Positions 25,996-35,771 of a stretch of DNA of 64,000 bases are shown here, in pieces. How positions within the stretch are numbered: the first letter of the stretch is position 1; each line of letters begins with the position of its first letter. A program made the position numbers and the translations under genes. Location of the stretch: contig NC_002678.2 in the NCBI RefSeq assembly GCF_000009625.1, forward strand, positions 992,001-1,056,000. The letters run 5' to 3'. The notes under the pieces were generated by a model. It was not told the origin of the DNA and ran no database searches. It saw nothing but the letters and a program-made list of their open reading frames with translations. This stretch comes from Mesorhizobium japonicum MAFF 303099 (GTDB lineage Bacteria > Pseudomonadota > Alphaproteobacteria > Rhizobiales > Rhizobiaceae).

Positions 25996-27903
25996 CTACG
26001 GAAAATACCGGGCAATCGCGCCTTTCTTGCCATCGACATAAGGCTTCAGCCACTTGTCATCGATGGAAATCCCGTCATCGTCAGAGGGTCCCTTGCCGAT
26101 CGTCCTGCGCCAGGCGCGGAACTTGTAGTGGTCGAAGACGTCAAGCATGTGCACGGCATAGGCCGCGGCAAACGTCTTGTCGCCTTCCACGATCACCAGA
26201 TTCTCGTCGTTTTCGTAGGACGCCTTGTAACCAAGGTTGTGGCTGCCGGTGATGACGGTGGCGTTGTCCTCCATCGGATCGATGATAACGATCTTGTCGT
26301 GCACGATCGCATGGCCGACGGTCAGCACCTCCGCCTGGAAATCGCGCGCGATCGTGGCGCCGGTCAGGTTCGCCGCGCGGACGATGGAGACATTCGGCGC
26401 TTCCCAGACCTTCTCCGGATAGACGAAAGGAGCCTTGCCATCCTTATTCGACTTGTGAGTGACCGGATCCTTGGTCGGCGCGACATAGTTGGGCATGGCG
26501 GTTTCATCGCTGATCGCGCCTTGCACGATCAAATTCGGATCGGCCTTCGCCGCCGCGACGGCCTGGTCGACAATCGAGTTTTCGCCAAGCAGCGAAGGAT
26601 TGAACACCAGGAACAGCACCGCCCGCTTCGCCGCCTTGATACGGGCAAAGACATCTTCGAGATCCACCGGCCGCACCGAAATGTCCTTCTTGTTGCGGTT
26701 GGGGTCGTTCGGCGAGAACCACACCGTCATGCCGTCCAGCGCCGCCGTGGCGCCGTTGAGCGGATTTGGCATGTGGTTCTCCTTGCGGAACGGCACACCT
26801 TGCGTCTGCGCGACGTGCCCGGCGGCGGTTTCGCTGGCTGGTTGAGGAAACACGTCCGCCTTCATGCGCTGCCAATAGTCATTGAAGACCTCGGCCATCG
26901 CGGGATCGTCACGGACGAAGGCATTGTTGGACTGGCCGCAAATGCCTGTCGAGGTCCAGTTGGTGCTTCCGGTCATCACCGCTTGCGGTTTGCCCTGGGC
27001 ATCGCGGTAGACGGCAAACTTGTTGTGGCCGATATGGTTGTTGTTGAAGAGGCGGTCCGTCACCACCACACCCGCATCGTGCAGACGCTGCCTGTACGGT
27101 GCATTGCCGGCGTCCCAAGCCTTGGTTTGGTCATCCTTGCCAGAATTGGAAAGGATAACCTCGACGACATCCTTCGCGGCGATGATGGCGTCGCACAATT
27201 CGTCATCACCAAGCTCGTAGAGGGCAAGCCTGACCGTGCCTGCCTCGGTCTCGGCCCGTTTCAGAAGGCTGGTCAGGACATCAGGCACGTCGCCATGCAG
27301 ATAGGCGCGTATCTTGCTGGTCCGGTCCTGCAGGATCGCAGCGATCTTCTCGCGCTGCCCGACCTTGATGCCGGCCTCCTGCAACGCATGCGACATCCAT
27401 TGCGTCGACAGCACACCATTGGTGAAGGCAACGCGCGCCTTGCCGAACATCTGACCCAGATAGATCGGCGGACTGACCGCGCCCTTGCCGAGATAACCGA
27501 GCGGGCGCGCCGGGCCGGTGTAGGCGGGTTTGCCGTCAACGACCTGATCAGGGCGCACCGGCACCGCATCGAGGCCTGGCTTCATGTCACCGACCGGGCG
27601 CACCCGGTAGGCGATCATTTCGCCATCCGGCCTAACGTCGATGCTGTCGCGCCGGCGCCGCACGGTAAGATCGCGCCAGAATGTCTTCTGCACCGGCCAG
27701 ACGCCGGTGTCCTGCGGAATCCATCTCGGATTGCGCTGCCCTTTGAACGGCACCCAGGATGCCAGGCAGCGCTCCTCGCCGGTGTCGGGATAGAGGCGAA
27801 CGATCTCGAAACCGAGGCAACCCGGGATCATTCCTTCAAGATCCCAGGAAAGGAACGCGACTTCGTTGTTTGTCGCGGCACGCACTTTGACGACGTCAGG
27901 CAT
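25996..27903 (-). CDS. Phospholipase D-like protein with two HKD motifs
   Basis: The 635-aa protein has two phospholipase D catalytic repeats. The first reads HIGHNKFAVYRDAQGK with GSTNWTS after it, the second HAIVHDKIVIIDPMEDN with GSHNLGYK, each giving the HxK(x)4D and GS/T-N elements that form one active site. There is no signal peptide. The N-terminal third (MPDVVKVRAATNNEVAFLSWDLEG) is not recognised. The superfamily includes phospholipases, nucleases and cardiolipin synthases; whether this one cleaves phospholipid or nucleic acid is unknown. The gene stands alone between the MFS gene and the first mttB. Confidence 0.78.
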   Translation of the reverse strand: MPDVVKVRAATNNEVAFLSWDLEGMIPGCLGFEIVRLYPDTGEERCLASWVPFKGQRNPRWIPQDTGVWPVQKTFWRDLTVRRRRDSIDVRPDGEMIAYRVRPVGDMKPGLDAVPVRPDQVVDGKPAYTGPARPLGYLGKGAVSPPIYLGQMFGKARVAFTNGVLSTQWMSHALQEAGIKVGQREKIAAILQDRTSKIRAYLHGDVPDVLTSLLKRAETEAGTVRLALYELGDDELCDAIIAAKDVVEVILSNSGKDDQTKAWDAGNAPYRQRLHDAGVVVTDRLFNNNHIGHNKFAVYRDAQGKPQAVMTGSTNWTSTGICGQSNNAFVRDDPAMAEVFNDYWQRMKADVFPQPASETAAGHVAQTQGVPFRKENHMPNPLNGATAALDGMTVWFSPNDPNRNKKDISVRPVDLEDVFARIKAAKRAVLFLVFNPSLLGENSIVDQAVAAAKADPNLIVQGAISDETAMPNYVAPTKDPVTHKSNKDGKAPFVYPEKVWEAPNVSIVRAANLTGATIARDFQAEVLTVGHAIVHDKIVIIDPMEDNATVITGSHNLGYKASYENDENLVIVEGDKTFAAAYAVHMLDVFDHYKFRAWRRTIGKGPSDDDGISIDDKWLKPYVDGKKGAIARYFP

Positions 27904-28158
27904 GGCTGTCCCTCCAAAAAATATTCAACGCACAAGTATGTCAGGAGTAAAAGACAGTATTGTAACGTACCGACATCCTTCCCATCGGCCGCGTTCAGGC
28001 GCCGGTCGGCGCGCCGATCTGGCCAAGGCGATGCCGCGGCCACGCGGCTGCCGTTCCGGCATGTCGCTTCCCTCGCCCTAGTGGTCGCCGCCTCCGCAAT
28101 GGCCGGCGGGCCGCCGGTCCATTATGCCGCCCGCTATTCGCATCGTACGAGGACCATC

Positions 28159-29736
28159 ATGACCGCCGCCCTGAACCCCTTAGAAACGGCTCTGGCGCCC
28201 GACCGTGCCCGCCGTGGCGGCCGCGCTGGAAAGCGCGCCGGAGGTTCGACCGCCTTTGAGCAGCCGGCTTTCCGTCAGCTGAAAAACCCGCTGGCGCCGA
28301 CCAGGCTGGTGTCTGACGACGAACTGGAATCGATCCACCTCGCCTCCCTGCGCGTGCTCAGGGAGATCGGCGTCGACGTTCTGCACGACGAAGCCCGCCG
28401 CATCATGAAGGCGCATGGCGCCGATGTGCGCGAACGCTCGGAGCGCGTGCGCTTCGACGGCGACATGATCCTCGATCTGATCTCGAACTGCCCGTCGGAA
28501 TTCACCATCCATGCCCGCAACCCCGCGCATAACGTCCGCTTCGGCGGCAACAATGTGATCCTGTCGATGATGGCGTCGGCGCCGAACTGCTCCGACATTG
28601 ATCGCGGCCGCCGGCCCGGCAACCAGGCCGACTACCGCAATTTCCTGCGCCTTGCGCAGATGCACAACATCCTGAACTGCACAGGCGGCTATCCGGTCGA
28701 GCCGACCGACATCCATCCGTCGGTTCGCCACCTCGAATGCATCCGCGACCTCGCCACGCTGACCGACAAGGTGTTCCACATCTATTCGCTCGGCAAGGAG
28801 CGCAATGTCGACGGTATCGAGATCGCCAGGATCGCGCGCGGCATCAGCCATGAGCAGTTGCTGGAAGAGCCGTCCGCCTTCACCATCATCAACACCAATT
28901 CGCCGCTCAAGCTCGACGTGCCGATGATGGAAGGCATCATTCAGATGTCGAGCAAGGGCCAGGTCGTTGTCGTCACGCCCTTCACCCTCTCAGGCGCCAT
29001 GGCGCCGGTCACCATTGCCGGCGCGCTGGTGCAGCAGAATGCCGAGGCGCTGTCCGGCATCGCCTTTGCCCAGATGGTGCGCAAGGGCGCGCCGGTCGGC
29101 TATGGCGGCTTCACCTCCAATGTCGACATGAAATCCGGCTCACCGGCCTTCGGCACGCCCGAATATATGAAGGCGCAGCTCGTCGGCGGCCAGCTTGCCC
29201 GCCGCTACAACATCCCCTACCGCACCTCCAACACCTGCGCCGCCAACACGGTCGACGCACAGGCAGCCTATGAGAGCGTGTTCTCGCTGTGGGGCGCCAT
29301 CCAGGGCGGCGGCAATCTGATGATGCACGGCGCCGGTTGGCTCGAAGGCGGCCTGCGGTGCTCCTACGAAAAGACCATTCTGGATATCGACCTGTTGCAG
29401 ATGGTGGCCGAATTCCTGACCCCGCTCGACCTGTCCGAAGAGGCGCTCGGCTTCGACGCCATCCAGTCGGTCGGCCCTGGCGGCCATTTCTTCGGCACCC
29501 AGCACACGCAGGACCGCTACAAGACCGCCTTCTATTCGCCGATCATTTCCGACTGGCGCAATTTCGAGACCTGGGCGGAAGCTGGCTCGCCAACGGCGAT
29601 GGAGAAGGCCAACAAGGTCTGGAAGGAACGGCTGGCATCCTATGAAGAGCCCTACATGGACCCGGCAATCCGCGAAGAGCTCAACGACTTCGTCCAGAAG
29701 CGCACGGCCGAAGGCGGCGCGCCGACCGATTTTTGA
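28159..29736 (+). CDS. mttB: Trimethylamine methyltransferase family protein (non-pyrrolysine MttB/MtgB type), copy 1
   Basis: The 525-aa protein belongs to the MttB superfamily, whose members move a methyl group from a quaternary or tertiary amine (or another onium compound) to a corrinoid protein. Family blocks visible are ESIHLASLRVLREIGVDVLHDEARRIM, TNSPLKLDVPMMEG, TPFTLSGAMAPVTIAGALVQQNAE, GSPAFGTPEY and MHGAGWLEGGL. There is no in-frame TAG, so it is not a pyrrolysine enzyme. The ATG at 28159 begins where homology starts; the same frame runs much further upstream over the phospholipase gene and is spurious there. It is followed at 74 bp by the GcvT-type demethylase gene, suggesting a joint role in breaking down a methylated amine such as a betaine. 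Confidence 0.88.
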   Translation: MTAALNPLETALAPDRARRGGRAGKRAGGSTAFEQPAFRQLKNPLAPTRLVSDDELESIHLASLRVLREIGVDVLHDEARRIMKAHGADVRERSERVRFDGDMILDLISNCPSEFTIHARNPAHNVRFGGNNVILSMMASAPNCSDIDRGRRPGNQADYRNFLRLAQMHNILNCTGGYPVEPTDIHPSVRHLECIRDLATLTDKVFHIYSLGKERNVDGIEIARIARGISHEQLLEEPSAFTIINTNSPLKLDVPMMEGIIQMSSKGQVVVVTPFTLSGAMAPVTIAGALVQQNAEALSGIAFAQMVRKGAPVGYGGFTSNVDMKSGSPAFGTPEYMKAQLVGGQLARRYNIPYRTSNTCAANTVDAQAAYESVFSLWGAIQGGGNLMMHGAGWLEGGLRCSYEKTILDIDLLQMVAEFLTPLDLSEEALGFDAIQSVGPGGHFFGTQHTQDRYKTAFYSPIISDWRNFETWAEAGSPTAMEKANKVWKERLASYEEPYMDPAIREELNDFVQKRTAEGGAPTDF

Positions 29737-29810
29737 TCGTGCTTGTGGTGCGTAGTGACGCCAGCGACCGAAACCTCTGATTCAATTTACGCAAAAACGG
29801 ACCTATCTTC

Positions 29811-32381
29811 ATGAAATCCCACGTAAAAGCGGTTGTCATCGGCGGCGGCGTCGTCGGCTGCTCGGTGCTCTATCACCTGGCCAAGGCCGGCTGGACCGAC
29901 ATCATGCTGATCGAACGCTCGGAGCTCACCTCCGGCTCGTCCTGGCACGCGGCCGGCGGCTTCCACACGCTGAACGGCGACCCCAACGTCGCCAAGCTGC
30001 AGGCCTACACCGTGCAGCTCTACAAGGAGATCGAGGAAATCTCGGGCCAGTCCTGCTCGCTGCACCTGACCGGCGGCGTGATGATGGCCGATACGCCCGA
30101 GCGCATGGACTTCCTGCGGCTGGCCCACGCCAAGGGCCGCTATCTCGGCATGGACACCGAGCTGATCACGCCGTCCGAAGCCAAGGCGATGTTCCCGCTG
30201 ATGGACGAGAAGAACTTCGTCGGCGCCATGTGGGACCCGGTCGAAGGCCATCTCGACCCGTCCGGCACCACCATCGCCTACTCCAAGGCGGCGAAGAAAC
30301 TCGGCGCCGAGATCGTGCTGCGCAATCGCGTCGTTGATCTCACGCAGCAGCCGGACGGCACCTGGAACGTCGTCACCGAGCAAGGCACGGTCCACGCCGA
30401 GCATGTCGTCAACTGCGGCGGCTTGTGGGCGCGTGAGATCGGCCGCATGGTCGGCGTCGAACTGCCGGTGCTGGCGATGGAGCACATGTACCTCTTGACC
30501 GAGCCGATGCCGGAGGTCGAGGAGTTCAACAAGTCGACCGGCCGCGAGATGATCGGCGTGCTCGACTTCAAAGGCGAGATCTACACCCGCCAGGAGCGCA
30601 ACGGCATCCTGCTCGGCACCTATGAAAAGGCCTGCAAGCCATGGTCGCCGGTCAACACGCCCTGGGATTTCGGCCATGAACTGCTGCCGCCCGATCTCGA
30701 CCGCATCGCGCCGTCGCTGGAAATCGGCTTCAAGCATTTCCCGGGCATCGAAAAGGCCGGCATCAAGCAGATCATCAATGGCCCCTTCACCTTCGCGCTC
30801 GACGGCAACCCGCTGGTCGGTCCGGTGCAGGGCCTGACCAATTTCTGGTGCGCTTGCGCCGTCATGGCCGGCTTCAGCCAGGGCGGCGGCGTCGGCCTGG
30901 CGCTGTCGAACTGGATGGTGCATGGCGATCCCGGCTTCGACGTCTGGGGCATGGATGTCGCCCGTTTCGGTGAATGGGCCGGCCTGCGCTACACCAACGC
31001 CAAGGTGCGCGAAAACTACTCGCGCCGCTTCTCCATCCGCTTCCCCAATGAGGAACTGCCAGCCGCGCGGCCTGCGCAGACGACGCCGCTCTACGACACC
31101 ATGCTCGCCAATAACGCCGTCATGGGCGACTCGTGGGGGCTGGAAACCCCGCTCTGGTTCGCGCCAAAGGGCAAGGAACCGAAAGACATCGTCTCCTTCC
31201 ACCGCTCCAACGATTTCGGCCCGATCGGCGAGGAAGTGCGCGCCACGCGCGAGCGCGTCGGCGTCACCGAGATCGCCAACTTCGCCAAATACGAAGTGTC
31301 GGGACCTGGCGCGGAAGAGTTCCTCAACCGGCTGATGACCAACCGCATGCCGAAGACCGGCCGCATCGTGCTGACGCCAATGATCAACGAATTCGGCAAG
31401 CTGATCGGCGACTTTACCATCGCCAAGGCCGGTGAAGACCGCTTCATGATCTGGGGTTCGTCGGCCGCGCAGAAATACCACATGCGCTGGTTCGAGAAGC
31501 ACCTGCCGAAAGACGGTTCGGTGCGCATCCATCGCTTCGACCAGACGCTTGTCGGCCTGTCGATCGCCGGACCAAAGTCGCGTGATCTGCTGCAGAAGCT
31601 CGTCGACGTCGACATCTCGACCAAAGCCTTCCGCTTCATGGATTTCCGCGAGATGGCGGTCGGCGGCGCGCCCTGCATGGTCAACCGCATCACCTATACC
31701 GGCGATCTCGGCTACGAGATCTGGATGGCGCCGGCCTACCAGCGGCTAGTGTACAAAGCGATCAAGGATGCCGGCGAGGAGTTCGGCCTGGTCGATTTCG
31801 GTATGCGCGCTTTGTTGTCGATGCGCCTGGAAAAGAACTTCCCGACCTGGTTCCGCGAGTTGCGGCCGATCTACGGACCGTTCGAAGGCTCGATGGACCG
31901 CTTCATCAAGCTCGAGAAGAACGATTTCATCGGCCGCGAAGCCGCCGCCAAGGAACAGGCGGAAGGACCAAAACTGCGCCGCGTCTCCTTCATCGTCGAC
32001 GCCGCCGATGCCGACGTCATGGGTGACGAGCCGATCTGGGCCAAGGTCAGCAAGGATTACGGCACGGTGGAGAAGCCGCATGGCTACGGCGCGCCGCGCT
32101 TCGACGACAAGGGCAAGGAAGTGCGGGGCTCCAAGGCCGCCGAGGGCGCTTCCGCCGTGCGCGGCATCGCCGACGGCGAGTGGCGGGTGGTCGGCTGGGT
32201 GACGTCGGGCGGCTTTGCCCACTACGTCCAGAAGTCGATGGCGCAGGGCTACGTTCCTGCAGCCCTTGCCGAGGACGAAAGCGCCGGCCTGTTCGAGATC
32301 GAGATCCTCGGCCACCGCCGCCCGGCGCGCATCAATGTCGAGGCGCCTTTCGACCCGAGCGGCGAGAAGATGCGGACCTGA
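29811..32381 (+). CDS. Dimethylglycine/sarcosine dehydrogenase-type GcvT flavoprotein demethylase
   Basis: The 856-aa protein fuses an N-terminal FAD-dependent amine oxidase (dinucleotide motif VIGGGVVGCSVLYHLA, about 9-24; SGSSWHAAGGFHTL with H46 at the usual covalent-flavin position) with a FAO-M domain and C-terminal GcvT domains (TNRMPKTGRIVLTPMINEFGKLIGDFTI, GYEIWMAPAY, FIGREAA). Such enzymes oxidise N-methyl groups of dimethylglycine, sarcosine or related amines and pass the carbon to tetrahydrofolate as methylene-THF. It is flanked by mttB copy 1 and the DddP-like gene, with a 9-bp gap to the latter, implying one transcript. The exact amine is unknown. Confidence 0.85.
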   Translation: MKSHVKAVVIGGGVVGCSVLYHLAKAGWTDIMLIERSELTSGSSWHAAGGFHTLNGDPNVAKLQAYTVQLYKEIEEISGQSCSLHLTGGVMMADTPERMDFLRLAHAKGRYLGMDTELITPSEAKAMFPLMDEKNFVGAMWDPVEGHLDPSGTTIAYSKAAKKLGAEIVLRNRVVDLTQQPDGTWNVVTEQGTVHAEHVVNCGGLWAREIGRMVGVELPVLAMEHMYLLTEPMPEVEEFNKSTGREMIGVLDFKGEIYTRQERNGILLGTYEKACKPWSPVNTPWDFGHELLPPDLDRIAPSLEIGFKHFPGIEKAGIKQIINGPFTFALDGNPLVGPVQGLTNFWCACAVMAGFSQGGGVGLALSNWMVHGDPGFDVWGMDVARFGEWAGLRYTNAKVRENYSRRFSIRFPNEELPAARPAQTTPLYDTMLANNAVMGDSWGLETPLWFAPKGKEPKDIVSFHRSNDFGPIGEEVRATRERVGVTEIANFAKYEVSGPGAEEFLNRLMTNRMPKTGRIVLTPMINEFGKLIGDFTIAKAGEDRFMIWGSSAAQKYHMRWFEKHLPKDGSVRIHRFDQTLVGLSIAGPKSRDLLQKLVDVDISTKAFRFMDFREMAVGGAPCMVNRITYTGDLGYEIWMAPAYQRLVYKAIKDAGEEFGLVDFGMRALLSMRLEKNFPTWFRELRPIYGPFEGSMDRFIKLEKNDFIGREAAAKEQAEGPKLRRVSFIVDAADADVMGDEPIWAKVSKDYGTVEKPHGYGAPRFDDKGKEVRGSKAAEGASAVRGIADGEWRVVGWVTSGGFAHYVQKSMAQGYVPAALAEDESAGLFEIEILGHRRPARINVEAPFDPSGEKMRT

Positions 32382-32390
32382 GGTTCAGCC

Positions 32391-33746
32391 ATGGACAGCG
32401 CGGCGCCAAAGGGCAGCTTCGGTCGCCATCGCAAGATCATGCCGTTCGAGCCCGGCTCGATCGAGGCGCTGCGCGAAGGCTCCCGCCAGAAGGCGGCTTC
32501 GCTCAACCAGCATGTGCTGGGCTATGGCGCGCAGGCTGAAGCGGAATGGGCGGCGGCGGGCATTGCCGCCCCCGATCTTCCGGTGATGCGCCAATACCGG
32601 CTGGAGCGCATCCGCGCCGAGCTGAAGCGCCGCGGCTATGCCGGCGCCCTGCTCTACGACCCCGTCAACATTCGTTACGCCACCGACAGCACCAACATGC
32701 AGCTGTGGGTGGCGCACAATCCGACACGGCATTGCTTCGTCGCCACCGAAGGTCCGGTGGTGCTGTTCGACTATTTCTCCTGCGAGCATCTGTCCGACCA
32801 TTCCGGCGTCGTCGACGAGGTGCGTCCGGCGGTCTCCTGGATGTATCTCTATGGCGGCGAGCTCACGGAGCAAAAGGTCCGCCGCTGGGCCGCCGGCATT
32901 GCCGATCTGGTCAGGGAACATGGCGGCGGCAACAGCCGCATCGCGGTCGATCACCTCAATCCGGAAGGCGTCGAGGAACTCGCGCGTCTCGGCGTCTCCA
33001 TCGGCAATGGCGAAGCGGTGATGGAGAATGCCCGGCTTATCAAATCACCGGACGAGATCCTCGCCATGCGCCGCGCCATCATTGCCTGCGAGGCGGCGAT
33101 GGGCGAGATGGAACAGGCTCTGCGGCCCGGCATTTCCGAGAACGAGTTGTGGGCCGAGCTGCACCGCGGCAACATTGCGCGCGGCGGTGAATGGATCGAG
33201 ACGCGGCTGCTGGCGTCCGGCCCGCGCACCAATCCGTGGTTCCAGGAGTGCTCGTCGCGCACCATCGAAGCCGGCGACCTCGTCGCCTTCGACACCGACC
33301 TGATCGGCCCCTACGGCTTCTGCGCCGACCTGTCGCGCACCTGGCTGTGCGGCGATGCCAAGCCGACCAATGAGCAGCGCGACCTGTTCCGCATCGCCGC
33401 CGACCAGATCGAGCACAACACGCAGTTGATGCAGCCGGGCATCTCGTTTCGCGACCTTGTCGAGCGCTCGGCGGTGCCGCCGGGAGACTGCTTCCCGACG
33501 CGCTATGGCGTGCTCTATCACGGCGTCGGCCTGGCCGACGAATACCCTACCTTGCCGCATGCCAGCGACTGGACGCCGGACACGCCGGACGGCGTGCTTG
33601 AACCAGGCATGGTGCTGTGCGTGGAAAGCTATATTGGCCGGCTTGGCGGCCGCGAAGGCGTCAAGATCGAGGAGCAGATCCTGATCACCGAGACCGGCAG
33701 CGAGCAGCTTTCAACCTACCCGTTGGATGCGAGGCTGCTCGGCTAG
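32391..33746 (+). CDS. dddP: DddP-like M24-fold protein, candidate DMSP lyase
   Basis: The 451-aa protein has the M24 aminopeptidase fold and reads more like DddP, the iron-dependent DMSP lyase of marine roseobacters, than like ordinary Xaa-Pro peptidases: NIRYATDSTNMQLW, GGEWIETRLLASGPRTNPWF and HGVGLADEYP are close to DddP. Metal ligands D301, D303, D313, H377, E412 and E427, the catalytic Asp D383 and Y372 are all present, each six residues later than the numbering I recall for DddP of Ruegeria lacuscaerulensis. Related proteins exist outside DMSP users, so the substrate may be another onium compound or a peptide. It starts 9 bp after the GcvT-type demethylase. Its last 36 bases overlap the convergent PhnD-like gene. 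Confidence 0.72.
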   Translation: MDSAAPKGSFGRHRKIMPFEPGSIEALREGSRQKAASLNQHVLGYGAQAEAEWAAAGIAAPDLPVMRQYRLERIRAELKRRGYAGALLYDPVNIRYATDSTNMQLWVAHNPTRHCFVATEGPVVLFDYFSCEHLSDHSGVVDEVRPAVSWMYLYGGELTEQKVRRWAAGIADLVREHGGGNSRIAVDHLNPEGVEELARLGVSIGNGEAVMENARLIKSPDEILAMRRAIIACEAAMGEMEQALRPGISENELWAELHRGNIARGGEWIETRLLASGPRTNPWFQECSSRTIEAGDLVAFDTDLIGPYGFCADLSRTWLCGDAKPTNEQRDLFRIAADQIEHNTQLMQPGISFRDLVERSAVPPGDCFPTRYGVLYHGVGLADEYPTLPHASDWTPDTPDGVLEPGMVLCVESYIGRLGGREGVKIEEQILITETGSEQLSTYPLDARLLG

Positions 33747-34538
33747 CCCAGCCAAGGCTTCGCGCATTGCCCGGACGGTCTTTTCCGGCGTCGTCCTGGC
33801 AGTGATGAAGGGCAGGCCCTTGCGCCGTGCCGTCCAGCCGACAATCGCCACCTTGCGCGCCGCCGGCTCGAAACGCTGCGCTAACGCCCAGCTTTCGCAG
33901 TCGATCGCGGCGACATCTGCCCTGCCCTCGGCAACAGTAACGATCGAAGCGCGATGACCGCCGCTTTCGCTGCGCGAGGAAAAGATATCGAGACTTTCGC
34001 CGGCCGCCTGCAGATCACGCGTCAGCCCGATCATGCCCGACATGGAATCCAGGCTGTTGAAGGTGAAGCGCTTGCCTCGCATCAGGTCGAGCGGCAGCAG
34101 TGCCTTGCCGTCCGCGGGCGAACGGGCTTCCGATCCCTCGCCTGTCCGCATCACCAGCGCGCTGGAATAGAGCTCACCCTGCCCGCCCTCATAGGCGTCA
34201 TAGCTTGGCTGGCCGATCACTTGCACATGGCTCGACAGGCCGAGTTCCATCGGCCCCCAGCAGGTCTGCGCGAAGAGCAGCGCCGGGTGCAGCCAGAGCT
34301 TGTGAAAATCAAGTTCATCCGGCGGCAATGTCGCAGGATCCGGCGCGATCCAGGCTCCCTCGGCATCATGGATGCCGCCCGGCACCGGCGGCAGGTCGCC
34401 ATTGCGGCGCACGATGGTTTGCGGTGCGTCGATACCCTTTTGCCGGAAGACATCGCACAGCAGCGCCCACTGCGCATCGACCTCGCCGCGCACTTCGGGC
34501 CAGTCATACATCGGCAATGCCGCAATCGATTCACTCAT
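33711..34538 (-). CDS. PhnD-like (phosphate/phosphonate-type) substrate-binding domain protein
   Basis: The 275-aa protein resembles phosphonate/phosphite-type binding proteins: DFHKLWLHPALLFAQTCWGPMEL, then MRGKRFTFNSLDSMSGMIGLTRDL, GGHRASIVTVAEGRADVAAIDCESWAL and KVAIVGWTARRKGLPFITA. Unlike true binding proteins it has no signal peptide, so it may be cytoplasmic or wrongly started. No permease or ATPase is adjacent. It overlaps the 3' end of the DddP-like gene by 36 bp in opposite orientation. The ligand is not known. Confidence 0.68.
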   Translation of the reverse strand: MSESIAALPMYDWPEVRGEVDAQWALLCDVFRQKGIDAPQTIVRRNGDLPPVPGGIHDAEGAWIAPDPATLPPDELDFHKLWLHPALLFAQTCWGPMELGLSSHVQVIGQPSYDAYEGGQGELYSSALVMRTGEGSEARSPADGKALLPLDLMRGKRFTFNSLDSMSGMIGLTRDLQAAGESLDIFSSRSESGGHRASIVTVAEGRADVAAIDCESWALAQRFEPAARKVAIVGWTARRKGLPFITARTTPEKTVRAMREALAGLAEQPRIQRVG

Positions 34539-34631
34539 GCCGATATCAAATCATCACGTCTGGAAAAAGGATCGCAAAAACGCGGCGTCCAATCAGAATT
34601 GGCCGACACGGAACCCGAGGGATGCCCCGAA

Positions 34632-35654
34632 TTATTCCTTGGGCGGCTCGGCGGGCACCGGCGCCGTGCCGAGCCCATTGATGTTGCGCGCCCGGATGCG
34701 TGGCTTGAACGCCCGCCCGTGCTCAGGCGCACGCCGCAGCACCGGATGCACGATCGGCTCCTTCGCCTTGAAGGCATAGGCTTTGATCAGCGCGAAATAA
34801 TTCGGATAAGCATAGCCATTGTTCATCCGCAGCCATTCGTCGCGACGCTCGCGAAACAGTTTCGGCAGCCTGTACCAGGCCACCGTAGGCGTCTTGTGAT
34901 GGACGAAGTGCAGATTGTTGTTGAGGAACAGGAACGACAGCGGCGAGCGCTCGATGATCACCGTACGGCCTTCCGGATGCTCGGACCACTGATGCTCGGC
35001 AAAGGTGCGGATCGCGATCAGCGACTGGCCGAGCCAGACCGGCGCCAGAATGTAGAGCCACAGCGGAATGCCGAAGCCGAACTGCACGATCGGCGCCACG
35101 ATGGCGAGGCCGATCGCATGCAGCAGCCATGCCTTGCGGATCGCCTTGTCGCCGGCCATCATCTGCTTGAAATCGTCGATGAAGAAGCCGATGCAGGACA
35201 GCCAGGGGCCGAAGAAGAAACGGCCGACCATGGTGTTGTTGATCTTGAGCAGGAACTTCATCGTCGGCGGCAATTCGTCATGCTGCCACAGCGCCTGGTA
35301 GTAGCTTTCGGGATCATCGAGCGGGTCGGTCAGCCGCTCGTCGGCATGATGGCGCAAATGCAGCGTCTTGAAGCGGCGGAACGGCCAGACCAGACCGATC
35401 GGCAGGAAGACGAAGGCTTCGTTGATCAACGCGCTGCGCGTCGGATGGCCATGCAGCACTTCGTGCATGATCGACGACTGCAATGCCAGGATGAAGCCGA
35501 GAAGAGCGAGCGCGAGGATGGGATAGGACGGCCAGAGCAGGAAACCGGTGCCAAGCCACGTTCCGTAACAGAAGAAAGCGAGAACCACGGTAGGCCATTC
35601 GATGGCCGGTACGTTGCGTCGCTTGATGCTCTTGCCTGTCATGCTATCGACCAC
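34632..35654 (-). CDS. Membrane fatty acid desaturase (acyl-lipid type)
   Basis: The 340-aa protein has the three histidine boxes of membrane di-iron desaturases: HEVLHGH near residue 64, HLRHH near 98 and HFVHH near 239, separated by hydrophobic segments (WPTVVLAFFCYGTWLGTGFLLWP, PILALALLGFILALQ, and later WLYILAPVWLGQSLIAI). It introduces a double bond into a membrane acyl chain using reduced ferredoxin or flavodoxin, or acts as a related hydroxylase. It is divergent from the XRE regulator gene with a palindrome between them. A role in membrane fluidity is likely; its link to the methyl metabolism around it is not evident. Confidence 0.82.
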   Translation of the reverse strand: MVDSMTGKSIKRRNVPAIEWPTVVLAFFCYGTWLGTGFLLWPSYPILALALLGFILALQSSIMHEVLHGHPTRSALINEAFVFLPIGLVWPFRRFKTLHLRHHADERLTDPLDDPESYYQALWQHDELPPTMKFLLKINNTMVGRFFFGPWLSCIGFFIDDFKQMMAGDKAIRKAWLLHAIGLAIVAPIVQFGFGIPLWLYILAPVWLGQSLIAIRTFAEHQWSEHPEGRTVIIERSPLSFLFLNNNLHFVHHKTPTVAWYRLPKLFRERRDEWLRMNNGYAYPNYFALIKAYAFKAKEPIVHPVLRRAPEHGRAFKPRIRARNINGLGTAPVPAEPPKE

Positions 35655-35771
35655 TGCCCCTCAGTCGCCGGAACCCCAACTGGTTCCTGACAGCATAGTG
35701 TCAGGAGAAACGATTCCACTCAACGCGACAAAGTATACAAAATGTTGCGATTGCGCATTTTTGACCGCACA

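Noticed and set aside
25810..28158. A very long plus-strand open frame continuous with the first mttB gene, giving a 1308-aa protein
   Set aside because: The upstream part lies over the phospholipase D-like gene on the opposite strand, is rich in Arg/His/Asp with no family pattern, and MttB homology begins at the ATG at 28159.
28159..29736. A pyrrolysine-type (amber read-through) MttB
   Set aside because: No in-frame TAG occurs in either mttB copy, and no pyl genes were seen.
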